From Manduca sexta (lineage: Eukaryota > Arthropoda > Insecta > Lepidoptera > Sphingidae), in the NCBI RefSeq assembly GCF_014839805.1, contig NC_051129.1:6762920-6826919 (forward strand): 64,000 nucleotides of DNA. The letters are read 5' to 3'. Each line of letters begins with the position of its first letter. The stretch's first letter is position 1. The notes below the pieces were generated by a model. That model was not told where the DNA came from, searched no databases, and saw only the letters and a program-made list of their open reading frames with translations. Positions 13,601 to 25,520 of the stretch are shown here, one piece after another. Both the position numbers and the translations under genes were made by a program.

Positions 13601-15366
13601 AATATTTATGGTATTTTTTCAAATAACAAATCGTGAGTAATGCTGTTTAAAATGATAAATATGATAGTTTGTAGATCGTGATCATACTAGAATAATACCA
13701 AACATATTATCAACTTTAAATAAATTGAACGTGAAAATTCTACCTACACCATCACAAAAAGCAAGCTGGCTTTTGGCATGATTGCTACAATTGGAAAAGA
13801 TTTTAACTGCTTTAGATGAAATAAATACGTAAATGAAACGTTAATATTCTCGCAATTGAATGTGGGTCTGGTCTACCGCCGCGCCGACGCGCCGTGAGAT
13901 AATCCTCCAAAAATAATACCGCTCTTTCTCTTATTTGCAACTTTCATTTCTATAAATATATGAAAGTTGGAACGAGGTTTTCATATCTACCTACTTATTT
14001 TTATTCTTAAACTTTCACTAATAACTACATTAAAATAACAACGATATTTTATCCTTACAATCAATATAGTTAATATTTTAAAGAATATCACGATTATATT
14101 GAATGGTTTTAGTGTGTAATAAAGTTATGATCACTGTGAATTTTTTGGGTTGTTATAATAATTGTTTCATAAAAATACTCAGAGAAGTTTCGTTATGAAT
14201 GTATTATCTCTTAAATAATGTGAATATTTATTTATTTATTTTATATATTGCACCGTGTACCGGTGTATATATTGTATAATAATTGAAGTATAGGGCAGAG
14301 ATCTTAAGTTGTAATTAAATTTTCTTGTTTTTTCTGTATGTTACATCATGTTATGGTACGATACATATAGCATAACATCTGTATATTGATTAACAATTAC
14401 GCTCGAATAACCTATAAATTATATTTATCAAATATTGAGTTCAAAGTCACAGAGTATGTACCACAATAATAATACAATATTTTATGGTCTAAGTGCGTAC
14501 CGCGTTACTATAAAACGATGGAACTTTACCAGACAGCTAGTCTGCAACACAATTTTCACTACATTATCATTTCACGTGGTACGGACATAGCGTATTGATC
14601 GTTCATGGAATAGTCATTAAATGCAGATGCGTTGTTTTTTATTTATTAAATTCCACGTGTGATTGAGGAAGCATGGCTTGGTAGTTAATTAATCTGCTCT
14701 GGTATATGAAGTTAGCACCAAGGTTATCTTCACCCGACGAGATTGCCGTACGGAATAATGAACCGGTGTTCATTTGAATTTCGTAACGAAGTCTTGTTTC
14801 TATAATATTATCTAATGACATTGAAACTTTGTTGCATGTATATAAACGGCGTTGATTCTATATTTTGATTTATTAACTTTTTTTATTAAACGAATATAAG
14901 GTGACAATAATGTCTTATTTTTTAACTTACCACCGTAGATGGTATATTATCGTAGATATTTTGTATATTTCAAATAGTTGTGGTTGTCAGGAACGTACAG
15001 TTACTAGCATAAGCGAGATTCGTTTTCATTTCTGAAATAAGGCTGGTGACATACCTGCTTATATTGCTAGCAACGGAATACATGAAGAAAGGAGAAAAGT
15101 ATATTTATGTTGTAATATATTTCATTAAGCGTGTCCATTTCATTGTCGTTCTCCGTAGTTGGAGGAGTTTATAGTTTTTACGGTAAGTAAATAAGGTGTC
15201 GTATAAAAATATTATTTATGAGAATAAGACGTGGTCGAAAGAACAAGAATAACAAGGGCTAGGTATTAAAAGAAGAAAAATAAGTGTAAAATAAAAAAAA
15301 ATAAAATCGTTTGTGCTATATATAAGATGTCGCAGGCGTAACTTCAAAAAGCATTTTGTTCCTTAA

Positions 15367-15755
15367 GGCGTCTCCCCAAGTCAATGGCCTTGAGTATTTG
15401 TGCCCTACTTGGTAGCGCGCGATTCACGGGCGAGAATATGCAAAGTTTTACGAATAATTACTTCAAAAATCTATTTAAGGTCGTTTTGAATTTTTTTAAT
15501 TTTGTTAAATAGTAAATTAAATTAAATTTATGTTTTTTTAAGGATATCCTTAAAAAGAAACAACCCCATTTGCGACATATCCATTATAATATTAATGAAA
15601 CATATACACAAAGTAAAAAATATTAAACAACCAAAGTAAAAAAAACATGTAGAAAAATGTAATTTTTTTTTCTATATGTTCTACAAATTTCAAAAAGTAG
15701 CTTCTATAAACTACATTAAATAATGTAAGCGCGCGATTTTGCTTGGGGAAGGGGC
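15367..15755. mobile_element. piggyBac-like MITE, about 389 bp, with TTAA flanks
   Basis: TTAA lies at both edges (15363-15366 and 15756-15759). The ends are imperfect inverted repeats: GGCGTCTCCCCAAGTCAA on the left and GCCCCTTCCCCAAGCAAAA on the right read inward, each with a nearby GCGCGCGATT motif. The core is AT-rich and non-coding. TTAA target duplication is the piggyBac hallmark. It lies in intron 2. Confidence 0.55.
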
Positions 15756-16532
15756 TTAACAGATGATGTTTGGTATTTTAGCCCAGCTGAGGATACCCTT
15801 TTATAAAGTTGACTATTTGCATTAACTTGCTATTATTGATCGTGCGCCACAATTAAAGAAAAAAATATTACAAACTAAAGAACCTGAAGATTGTATATGC
15901 ATAAAATATATCTTTTATTCAGTATGCTGGTCAGCTCGCTTCCAGTACTGCTAGTCAATGACAGCAGTAAAAAGTAGATATATAAATATCGCTACAGCAT
16001 AATATGATGAACTTGCAGACTTATACGAGGTACTAATGCGATCAAGTAGTCGATCGGGCGGTCACCTTGGATGTGGAAATCAGAAGTAGCACGGAAGCAG
16101 CACTTGTTTAGTTCGGATATACCAACAAATTAACTCGTTAAGCAACCTTCATGCTGTGACCATGCAACAAGTTGACCAAAGTTTTACTATTGCATTCGTA
16201 CCTGCCACCTTCCTGGTAACAGTCACAAAAATATTGTTACAGTGATAAACAGCTATGGTTTAGTTGCAAATGTTCGTTAAGAACGGATTTTATGCACGAG
16301 GATTTGCAAGAGTATGTAAGGTACTTGGTGTTAAGTATGTGATTTCTAACTCAAATAATGTCACAGAAACCTTGGATGCGATTGGTTGGTAAGCCATAAA
16401 AAAATTTGCCAAAAGGGTGCGTGGTGGGTGGTACAACTGTTTTTATACAAACCAATCAACAACTATATATTGTAACAATCCGTCACAGGGTCTTCGGAAA
16501 ACAGATATTTTGTTTCATATACTTTAGTTTCC

Positions 16533-16778
16533 TCTATATTATATTTGTTTGTTTGCGCTAATCTCAAGAATCTCAAGTGCAACTAGTTCGAATTGATTTT
16601 TTATTTAATTTTGAATAGCCCATTTGTCGAAAAAGGCTGTATGCTATAACTTTCGAGCGACATATATAACATTGGGCTTAGCCCAATAGGAGCGGAGCAT
16701 CTATCCCGGGAGAATATACAGCGGAACTTTTATCCTAAAAAACGCTATAACGCGGGCGGAGCTGCGAATTAAAGCTAG
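16533..16778 (+). mobile_element. Non-autonomous Helitron, about 246 bp
   Basis: It starts TCTATATTATATTTG and ends CTAG at 16775-16778 followed by T. Just upstream of the end is cgcgggcggagctgcg, the expected 3' hairpin region. Internally it has 'gtttgtttgcgctaatctca', typical of this lepidopteran family. The base before the 5' TC is C rather than A, perhaps a later mutation. Confidence 0.6.
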
Positions 16779-17784
16779 TTAATCAGTAAAGTAACAATTA
16801 CGATGCCATGAGGTCTACCGACGTGTTTAAATAAACTGTAAACATTGCGATCCCCGCATCTTGAGTATAAAAGCAATCTGCTGTCAACGAACTTTGAGTC
16901 TATAACATTTTGTGTCATAATGATTAAAATAGATTCGTCGTGCTTTAATTATTTTTTTGCAGAGTGATTGGCCGGTGAACATGCCGTATACGGGTCGCAG
17001 TGGCCAACTCAAGTTTCGGTTTAAATGCTCGCAAGTTGCGAGTGGGCCACGCGAAACCGATCAAGCCTACTGCATTTTAAACTTGCATAAATTATGTTTC
17101 ATTGTTCCCATTACAACATGACAGGGTCTAATTACTGTAATATTGTCTAAATGTGAGCGCGTTCGTGCATACACGCAACACTTTTGTACTCCTATATGAG
17201 GTGTAATTATTTAATTACAACAATCGTGTTTCGAGTTACAATAACTATTTCTGGGAACGTGAACTGTTTCCTATTTTTCTGATACCGTTAATTAAATATA
17301 TAAAATGATAAATCTGGGTAATGGTTCTACTACGTGGTAATTTATTAAAATGATTATTATAATATCTAGCACGTGTCTTTGTTTATAGTTTAGGTATAAT
17401 GTTTCTTTGAGGTATCATTATGTTGTCCATGGCCATATAATGACCCGATGTTGAATCTGAAGATTAATTTAATATAAATTATGTAAGAACATATTGTTGA
17501 AACGTATAACCTTATTCATGGAGTACTAATATTAGATTTATCCGATAAATAATTACCTACCTATGCACAAAAACAACATAAAAATTCGAGGTTTACATGG
17601 TCACTTTACTGTATTATTGGGCAATTATTATAAGAAACTTTTTATAATAATTAAGGCGTATTATTGATCGCTTTTCTTACAAAATAACACTAAAAATAAT
17701 CTTAAAACACGTTATGTTTTTAAAAGTATATTATAATTCTATGCTTTCCTAAAACTAAATACAATTATATCACTTGCAAAATAT

Positions 17785-17790
17785 TTTAAT
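17785..17790 (-). terminator. Possible poly(A) signal (ATTAAA) of the nested peptide gene
   Basis: The minus strand reads ATTAAA about 260 nt past the TAG stop. It is the nearest variant signal I see; no canonical AATAAA is closer. The assignment is tentative. Confidence 0.3.
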
Positions 17791-18046
17791 ATTATTCGGT
17801 ACTCTGTTAATCGTTGCATTCAGACCGTTTAGGTAACGGCATAAGTAGAGCGTTCGATCACAGCCACTTCGTATAAATAACATTACATTTAAAAACAGTC
17901 TGTTGATGGCGCGCGCATATCCACGGGAGATGCGCTCGTAGCGGCTGCACGCATCGCACGGGTAGAGTAGCGCTTGCGCAGCCTTGACATTTGGTACGGC
18001 TTGCGGCGGTGGCCGCGGTGTACCGCGACTCATCCAGCTGCGGCCA

Positions 18047-18451
18047 CTAGCCCCAGCGACGCAAACGGTTATAATTGGGCACGGGGAGGTACGGATATCT
18101 CGCTGGCACCCTCACGTTTTCCAGGTTGTAGCCGCGCCTCTGTCGCACCAGTTCTTTGCTCATCTCACTGTCCACTTTTCTCTTAGCCGGTCTCACTATT
18201 CTCACCATGTTTGATTCCACTATCACATTGTCGGCGGCGACCGCTTCGTCCGGGCTAAACCTGGTGACTAATTTCGCTCTGTTCTTCTGTGATGCCAAGT
18301 ATTCGTCGGTGAGCACGAATTCATGCAGCTTGGGCACCTGGTTGTAGCTGGTGGAGTCTATTTCTCTCTGGTACCCGACGCGGTCGCCCAGGCCAGCGAG
18401 CCCGGGTGCCGTTAGCGCAAACGCGAGCGCGAGGTATAAGTACGCGTGCAT
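18047..18451 (-). CDS. Nested intronless gene: small secreted, cysteine-free peptide precursor
   Basis: A 134-residue ORF on the minus strand inside intron 2 of the large gene. The start chosen is the ATG at 18451-18449 because it opens a textbook signal peptide (MHAYLYLALAFALTAPGLA, probable cleavage after Ala19) and has A at -3; the longer upstream frame has no such feature and includes the promoter. The mature part has no cysteine. Residues 89-92 contain AKRK, and residues 103-106 are RQRR, an R-X-R-R convertase site, followed by a 28-residue Pro/Tyr/Arg-rich tail starting GYNLENVRVP and ending YNRLRRWG. The terminal Gly could be an amidation donor. This is the layout of a neuropeptide or secreted regulatory peptide precursor, but I do not recognise the family; a cuticle or seminal-fluid protein is also possible. 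It is GC-rich against the AT-rich surroundings and intronless. Confidence 0.75.
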   Translation of the reverse strand: MHAYLYLALAFALTAPGLAGLGDRVGYQREIDSTSYNQVPKLHEFVLTDEYLASQKNRAKLVTRFSPDEAVAADNVIVESNMVRIVRPAKRKVDSEMSKELVRQRRGYNLENVRVPARYPYLPVPNYNRLRRWG

Positions 18452-18499
18452 GATGCGATGTGTTCCGAGTGTTTGAGCCGCGCGCGTCGACCACACATT

Positions 18500-18507
18500 T
18501 TTATATA
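18500..18507 (-). promoter_or_regulatory. TATA box of the nested peptide gene
   Basis: The minus strand reads TATATAAA here. About 33 nt downstream is CTCAAAC (A at 18474), a plausible initiator, leaving a 5' UTR of only about 23 nt before the ATG at 18451. This spacing is what a TATA-driven insect promoter should show, and it supports the short start over the longer upstream reading frame. Confidence 0.6.
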
Positions 18508-20974
18508 TGCGAGAGATCGATACCATTCGTGCCCAATAATAATTCGAGTACACACTTTTTGTGATTGTCGAGATGGAGATGCTCTTGAACTTAGTTTTGT
18601 ATCACAGTGATAAAATGGCTCGAGCTACGATATCTGCTAAGGCGTAAGGATCTCACGACGTACTGCAATTATTTTAATTATTTCATGAACCTACGAGTAT
18701 GTCTACGAATACTCATGAACCTTGTACTACTTACATTAGCCGACATTCTTTAACGTAACTCTCGACTTTACAAGGTGGGCCTGGACTAATTGCTTATCTT
18801 GTGTCCACTCATATATGTATTTTTATTAAAACAGATGGCCAATCAGGAATCAAATAACTTGATGGTTATCATAAGTACCCATTATGTCGGGAAAAATCTT
18901 TGCCGAACTTAAAGATCGAAATGGCGGTGGACAGAAATATGTTAGGTTCCGAAAATTTTACTGATAATAAAAGGAAATAGAACAGTAAAGTTATAAGGCT
19001 GTCTTGTGGGAGACTGTGGCACTGTTCGGGATTGCTAATACGCCTTGTCTGCAACAATTCTGTCTATCTTATGAATGCATGTGTTTGTTTCATCCTAATC
19101 ATCAGTAGGAATTACTTTTTCCTAATATGGCTTTAAAGGGTATAAATATTTTATCCCTTTTATTATACAAAAAAGTGTATCAGGTTATGAGGTCTCTATA
19201 AACAGCGTGATTTTAATTGACCTTTCTTGTAACAAAGCTTTTACTGAGTACTTAGATTTCATGCAAAGGCCGTGAACATGAGAAGTACCTAGATCATATT
19301 TTTGTTTTCATTACAAGCTTTATAATAATATTCATTATTCAATTATATACGTAGTTTATAATTGTGGTATGATAATTCTTACTATGCAGCTCTACATTGT
19401 ATTGTTTTTTAATTTATATTCTTGTCCTATAATATAGTAGCATCATCTTCATAAATTTAAGTCTTATTGTTTTATTATACAAAGTGTTTTCATGTTAAGG
19501 TAACTGTATACACTAATTACAATCAATTAAGATTACTTCAGTAAAGTTTTCTCCCTATATGAGAAAATGTTTTCATAAGTTTGCCATATTGAATTACTGC
19601 GATTTTGATGAGAAGTAATATTTAACGTGTATTCGCATTTATGAACTTAACTCAACAGTAAACCATGATTGGTTCAAGGGTGTCATATAAGTGTATTACT
19701 ACAGATTAATATAAATCGTAAACAAAGGTGCTTTTTTGTATTTAATATGATTTGTTTTTAAGAAATTAAGTATACACAGTCTCCTATGTTTTAGCTCGAG
19801 CATCGGTTATTCAAATTAAATCATTATTCAGAGTGATAGAAAGCTCGTTCCGGAACTAATGAATATTAAAGGCCAAGAAATTGTGTAAACATAGGAAGCC
19901 GGTTAATCTTCCAATGTCATTCGACGAATATACTACATAATATTATAACCAATTAACTAAATAGCTGTGGCTTTCGTAGTGCGGTTTGAAAAAAATAGTA
20001 TAGGTACAGACTTATCTTAGGCAATATTATTTTTTCGGTATAATTTAAACAAATATCGAATCGTTTGAATGAAAGTGGATAGACAGCTTCCTGCGCTTCA
20101 TCTCCATAATATAAAGATGTTGCTCGATAAGTATGTTAATTTAATGTTACATTCACGCTGTGTTTATCAAAAAAGAAATAATACTATATACTGCGCGGTT
20201 TTTTAAAATAAAACTTTTTCTAAAAAATGTTACTAAGCCTTACTAAATTGCAAGTACATTTTTTTATATGTATGTGTGGTAATGAAGATCCGTAATAATG
20301 TATTTAGGATGTGCTCGTCATAATACGCGAAGATTTTTTTAATTGACCGGAATTACACTAATGTTATATACAAATAATACGTGAATGTATGTACTTACAT
20401 AAATTAATATTGGAACGAACCAAGGAAAAGTTATATCGAGGACTTGAAATGAACCGGTTTTCGTTGTTTTTACCCCGCGTCCAGGTTCGGCAAGTGATTA
20501 TAATGTACTTGATAGCAACCCAAGTAAAACTTTAAGTCCAAATATAATGACAACGAGTGAGGATTTTTGTCGCTCGATGGGTCAGGATTATGTCCTTCCA
20601 CTAAATTTATTACTCGGTTGATCTAAGAACTACGTTTCTGAACGATCTACTATGACAGATTTTTCACTATGCCATATAGACAGTGCATTTTTTAACAAAT
20701 TAGCAGATGTTAGGATAGCTTTTAGTCATAATGTATTTTTGGTGATGTGACGCGACGCATAGTATTTATTCAAGGGCGGATGGACAAAGAGAAGATCGTT
20801 ACTTCAGTCACTTCTTCCGTGTTATTGTTTTATTCCGCTCTAACATCGCCAGAATATTAATATTCGAATAGCTAATCCAACATTCAATAGTCAATACCAT
20901 TCTTTGTTTACTTATTAATAAACAAGACGGGTTTTTGTTATATTTTTTATAACCCCTGACGTCTCTATTCAATG

Positions 20975-21425
20975 GAGCGGTGCGATACCGGTTCAGAGGT
21001 CATAATAGTGTTTTGGTGATGGAGCCCGATGTCTTTTCTAATGTTTACGCGCCCCAAGGTCGGCGTGACTAAGTAACCACATTTTAGAATGTATCGAAAC
21101 GCACAGGTTGAGTTGAAGTCGGTGTACTTGTATCGGTTGAGTCGAGATACATTGAGGAGCCGAATCGAGTAGTGTCGAATGTTGACGGGCCGACATGACG
21201 CGACCGCGACGGGGCGTGACACGAGAGTTCGTCGGCTTTGTTTGGCGGTAGGCGCAGGCCGCTGAGGCTCCGGATGGTGTCGCAGCCGCGGCAGCGTCCT
21301 GTTGTATCGGCGGTCATTGCTTCCTGATCACTGGTGGTTAATATTTATCTGGCGCGGCGCGTCACCGGCAGCGCTGAGAAGTTCTCGGTGCGCTTGCGCA
21401 ACATACGCGACTGCAATATTCATGA
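20975..21425. promoter_or_regulatory. CpG-rich block upstream of exon 3, possible alternative promoter
   Basis: About 450 bp packed with CG dinucleotides (gcgaccgcgacggggcg, ggcgcggcgcgtcaccgg, gcgcttgcgc) inside very AT-rich intron 2. The open frames here overlap on several strands and lack start context or splice logic, so I do not call a protein. It could be an unmethylated CpG promoter for a short isoform that splices to the ATG-initial exon at 21976, or a decayed coding remnant. Confidence 0.3.
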
Positions 21426-21975
21426 CGGTCACGATGGAGTTGTTTTGATTATCCTTTGTTCTGTAGCAATTTGATAATACAGATTACAATGCTTTTTTAG
21501 TTAATTTAAATTGAAAGCTTTTTTATTTCTATGTTCAAGCACCTATTTGTTGAGTAGTAATATATATTCGTTTGTTTATTATTAATAAATTAACATAGAG
21601 CGGTTTTATGAATGAGGCGGATGCACTATTTATAAGCCTTATTTTGAATGATAATGAGAGAGTTAATTGTGACGTTATGATATTTTTGGTTAAAGAAAAC
21701 CTGTTGAACCGTATTTATGATTTGTTTTGAATCATTTGTAAAGCCAAAATTTCGTATGAGGTGTCGATTATACTGAATAAAATTTATTACAATTTCTCGT
21801 ATGTGGTGTCACTTATATTTACAGATTTAGTGAACTAATTAATATTCCTTACAAAACTACTTAATATAAATATGGTTAGCAGTGATCGGGCATATGTATC
21901 AATTCCTAAGCATGACGAATTATTTTTCACGGGTTGGATCATAATTCGGTACTATAACGAGGGTTATTGTTGTAG

Positions 21976-22143
21976 ATGCCATGGGACTCATCAGAGGAAC
22001 AGATGGGTGGTCCCCGCGAGATGCGCATCCACGTGCAGCGCGTGATCGCGATCCCCGCGCCGCACAACATGCCACCGCCGGAATCGAACATGGGACCTTT
22101 CGCCCCGCCCCCGCCGCCGCCACAGAATCATGACCAAAACGAG
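21976..22143 (+). CDS. Exon 3 of the large gene: Pro/Met-rich segment
   Basis: The acceptor is 'attgttgtag' and the donor GAG|GTAAAC. It is 56 codons, phase 0 at both ends: MPWDSSEEQMGGPREMRIHV, then a hydrophobic-basic run, then a poly-Pro stretch PFAPPPPPPQNHDQNE. The first codon of the exon is ATG, so a transcript started from a promoter in this intron could initiate here (a CpG-rich block ends about 550 bp upstream). It follows an intron of about 18.9 kb that contains the antisense nested gene at 18047-18451. Confidence 0.8.
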
Positions 22144-22711
22144 GTAAACCCTATAAATAAAATGCAATATTTAAGGTATTATAAACTTCAGTAATGTATC
22201 TAATATTTCGTACCGACAATAATTATTTTATTTATGTATTTAAATATTTGCTTATAATATCTAAATAGTGACTTCTCTGATTGAGGTCACCCCTGCATAA
22301 TAGCGGTGAGCTAACCGTATTTTTAGAATTTATTTGTGTCTATTCAAAATTTATAAGGTAACGGAAATATTGACCTACTAAAGGAATAAAAACAAAATCT
22401 ACGATTAAATGACAAAATGTTTAATACTAAATCAATATAAAGTCACGTGTTTTACATTATAACATCAAAAAAACAATTTTTCCGAAACATGTCTGGCGGT
22501 CACTTGGGTGCCCAACATGGCTCGCAATATTATGTTTACATAAGGTTGTACACTATCGACATTAAAGTATTAATTTCCTTTTATAACGTATTGTAACACG
22601 ATTTTTCTTCTAAAAATCAATAAAAAAAGTCTAAACAAAAAAAATTTGGCCGGGGTCTATAATAAAAATATTGAAAATAGAAATGGAATGGTATGGAAAG
22701 AAATATAACCC

Positions 22712-22752
22712 ACTGAATAAAAAAATACATATTTGTCATTTTTTATTCAGTA
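22712..22752 (+). repeat. Perfect 14-bp hairpin in intron 3
   Basis: ACTGAATAAAAAAT pairs with ATTTTTTATTCAGT around a loop of about 13 nt. It sits about 570 bp after exon 3. It may be the two ends of a tiny palindromic remnant or a structured RNA element. Confidence 0.5.
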
Positions 22753-23112
22753 AGTTATTTTTGTTCTACCTTGTATAATATTTGGAAACAATAAATCAGA
22801 TGAATATTCGGATATTTATTTTTTGTATGAGAAACCTGAACACTTCACCCGAGCTCTGTAAAATTTTGTGAAAATATAACAATAAGAGGAAAAACAATAA
22901 AACTATTTTAATTCAATGTCGAACAGAGTATATTATGGCAATAACGATAACAATGCTATAGTACTTGAAATTTCTTGTATTTTAAGAATTTACTTCAAAG
23001 AAATAATATTGTCATGGCCATTGTCACGATGCAGAAAAAATAATAAGATATCATCGAACTTATCGCAGACATAATCTCGTTTCTAATCTTATTTAGATTT
23101 TTTTATAATAAA

Positions 23113-23617
23113 CTAGCTTCCGCCCGCAGCTTCGCCCGCGTGGATTTCGGATTTCAAAAATGGAGAAGGTGCTCAATTTGTCGGGATGTTTTTTTAATTT
23201 ATGGTGGTATGCAGGTGGTGGTGGTCCGATTGTCCGGTCAGGGTCTGATGATGGGATCCTGGTGAAATCGAAGGAACTTTTAACCATTAAGGTTGCACAC
23301 GAAATGACGGAAGCTTAAAAAATGGAGTAACTTCTCCCGTTTTCCCAACATTTTCCATCACTGCTATGCTCCTATTAATTGTAGCGTGATGAAAAGTATA
23401 CTATAACCAGCTCAGGAGTATGAAAAATAATTGTACCAAGTTAAGTTAAAATCCGTCGAGTAGTTTTTGTTTCTATAACGGTTATACAGACAGACAGACA
23501 AAAATTTTACTAATTGCATTTTTGGCATCAGTATCGATCCCTAATCACCCCCAGTTATTTTGGAAATATATTTCATGTACAGAATTGACCTCTCTACAGA
23601 TTTATTATAAGTATAGA
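23113..23617 (-). mobile_element. Complete non-autonomous Helitron (copy 1), 505 bp
   Basis: On the minus strand it runs from TCTATACTTATAATAAATC to GCGGAAGCTAG. It is flanked by A before the TC and T after the CTAG, the canonical A|T Helitron insertion site. Eleven bases before CTAG is the stem-loop CGCGG-GCGAAG-CTGCG (five pairs including one G:T). An internal (TCTG)3 microsatellite is present. It encodes no Rep/helicase. It matches the split copy at 47712-50223 over most of its length. Confidence 0.8.
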
Positions 23618-23929
23618 TATGCAAAAGTAGCTCAAAAATTGTCAATAACGAAAACATGCATTTTAAAGTAAAACAAAAGAAATAATATCGTGAAGCCAAC
23701 CAAATAACTAATGATATATTGAATTTTGTGACTGTTCAATTTAGTCGGGTCCGCGATATCACTTTTGTTGAGTTTCAGAACGCGACATTACATTACATTA
23801 TTATATTCTGTGCTCCAACGCACACTGCTTTGATGTTAGGAACACACCTACATTGCTTAGACAACAGTGAACTTTATACAATAGCAATAAAGCTCAAATT
23901 GACTCTACGTATTAGTTAGAAAACGTTTG

Positions 23930-24110
23930 TATGGGAAATAGAAAAATGCTGTTTTGAGGATTTTCCCGGCAATTATTCGAATTTTTCTCACCTTTTAAAC
24001 CTTCCCTAGACCTCCACGAATAATTCAAGACCAAGATAAGATAAATCCGTTCAGCCGTTCTCGAGTTTTAGCGAGACTAACGAACAGCAATTCATTTTTA
24101 TATATATAGA
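23930..24110 (-). mobile_element. Helitron-like 5'-end fragment (different family)
   Basis: The minus strand starts TCTATATATATAAAAATG, preceded by A, and continues GAATTGCTGTTCGTTAGTCT and 'cgagaacggctgaacggatt', a dispersed sequence familiar from Lepidoptera. No CTAG end was found, so the 3' part appears lost. Confidence 0.5.
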
Positions 24111-24194
24111 TTATTCAGAAATCTTTGCCATCCGTGACTGACTCGCGCGTTGCCAAGTATGAACCGAATTGGGCAAAGCCGTTTGCTCGAGGGA

Positions 24195-24206
24195 GGGGGG
24201 GGGGGG
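24195..24206 (+). repeat. G12 homopolymer
   Basis: Preceded by GGGA. A similar GGGA-G10 lies at 47044-47057. Confidence 0.9.
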
Positions 24207-24944
24207 TGTATGTCTTAACTTAACATCTATAGTGGAACTTGCTTTAGGAAAAATATTTAAGTCCATTATAGTGAATATAATATAAATGATGATTTTAAAT
24301 AATGTTATCACGTTGAAAGATTCGCTACGGTAATATAAAAACAACAAAGCGCTTGGCAAAGTATCGAAAAACTGAAGAGTACACAAAAACATTATATCAG
24401 TGAGCAATTTACAAGTTTGTAACGAACGCAAATTACTGAACGTCGAATACGGAAAACCAACGCATTATTTTATAATGGCGCCCATAAACTGTGAATGATC
24501 ATTGACGGCCAAAGAGCAATATATTCATATAGAGTTTATTGTATTATATAATTAACATATGTATAGTCCGACCAAGAAAACAAAAATTCTTACCATATTG
24601 TGGTAAACTTTAAACTAATTTCTTGTACTGACAACTTTAACATTAAAACGAAAAAGGTAAACTGGTACCCCCAAAACATGTTTTTTTTTCCTGGTCAGCC
24701 TATGTAATATTAAATTTATCTCGTGAGTATATATTATTCCAATTCGTTAAAATATCGTATCGTATTCAGGGAAGGAAAAACTAAATGTAAACAAATACTT
24801 ATTCACTCTTTTAATTATTGCTATTGTATTTTGTCATTGTCAAGTCTTAACAAATATATAATTTTAAAGGTTAAAAAGGTAAATAGGTTTGTTTCGAATT
24901 GTTTTTTCCTTCCCTGAAAATAGTTAACGAGAGGCCATTGTTCT

Positions 24945-25210
24945 AAATATAATAATAATAATACTTAATTTATTTATTTGGAACAAACACATTACCATAA
25001 CATAGAGTACAATTGTATGTTGCTAACTACAGTAGTTAGAGGGATAACTGTGTCGCAGTTAGCAGCACCCACCTCCAGACATGAACATAGTTACAAGGGT
25101 TTTAAAGTAAAAAAAAAGGAATATAAAAATAAAATGCGGGTATGCATGCACGTATGAATGTGTGACTGTCTGTATGTGTGTGTGTGTGTGTACGTATTCA
25201 GAGCGCATTT
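24945..25210 (-). mobile_element. LINE 3'-end remnant with TG microsatellite
   Basis: On the minus strand it ends 'gtttgttccaaataaataa' followed by (ATT)n, resembling the 3' end and tail of lepidopteran LINEs. It includes a (TG)8 run at 25175-25190 on the plus strand. No coding sequence remains, so family assignment is uncertain. Confidence 0.4.
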
Positions 25211-25520
25211 AACAAAGTCTAACAAAAGTAAATAAGAATTAACCTTCTGATTTTTGTTAGGTACATCATAAAGCGATGAAGTTATTTTGTTTTGTTTGTA
25301 ATTAAATATTTAATGATAACTGTATATTACTGTTTATTGCATAACTAATTTCAAAAACAAAGATATACTTGAATAATGGCGCTAACAAATCACAAAAGCT
25401 AATTTAGTTTTACCCTTCTACTGAGAATGTTTAAGCGTTTTGAAGAAATTGTGAAAAAGGTGTAAACAAGGACAGAATAATATCGATCGTCAACTAACCT
25501 GATTGATTTATTTCTTTCAG

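Larger units (their letters stand above)
3075..21975. other. Intron 2 of the large gene (about 18.9 kb)
   Basis: It contains the truncated LINE (5570-6270), a SINE (6681-6800), two MITEs, two Helitron pieces, the antisense peptide gene (18047-18451) and the CpG-rich block. The stretches 3075-5570, 6800-9930, 10135-13510, 13600-15360, 16780-17780 and 18515-20970 are AT-rich and hold nothing else I can support. A degraded motif 'gcatggcgctgcgctgcg' (12402) recurs as 'gcgtggcgctgcactgcg' (6922), probably an unidentified repeat. Confidence 0.6.

Noticed and set aside
17770..18033. 87-codon minus-strand ORF just after the nested gene
   Set aside because: It lies in the predicted 3' UTR of the nested peptide gene, has no signal peptide or domain, and composition shifts to AT-rich noise at its end.
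18452..18553. N-terminal extension of the nested peptide ORF
   Set aside because: It would place the TATA box and initiator inside the coding sequence and bury the signal peptide; the ATG at 18451 explains all signals better.
20965..21317. Two overlapping minus-strand ORFs in the CpG-rich block
   Set aside because: They are open only because of high GC; no start context, splice sites or recognisable domain.
24111..24431. 106-codon minus-strand ORF
   Set aside because: Spans the G12 run and a Helitron edge; composition is AT-driven and no domain is visible.
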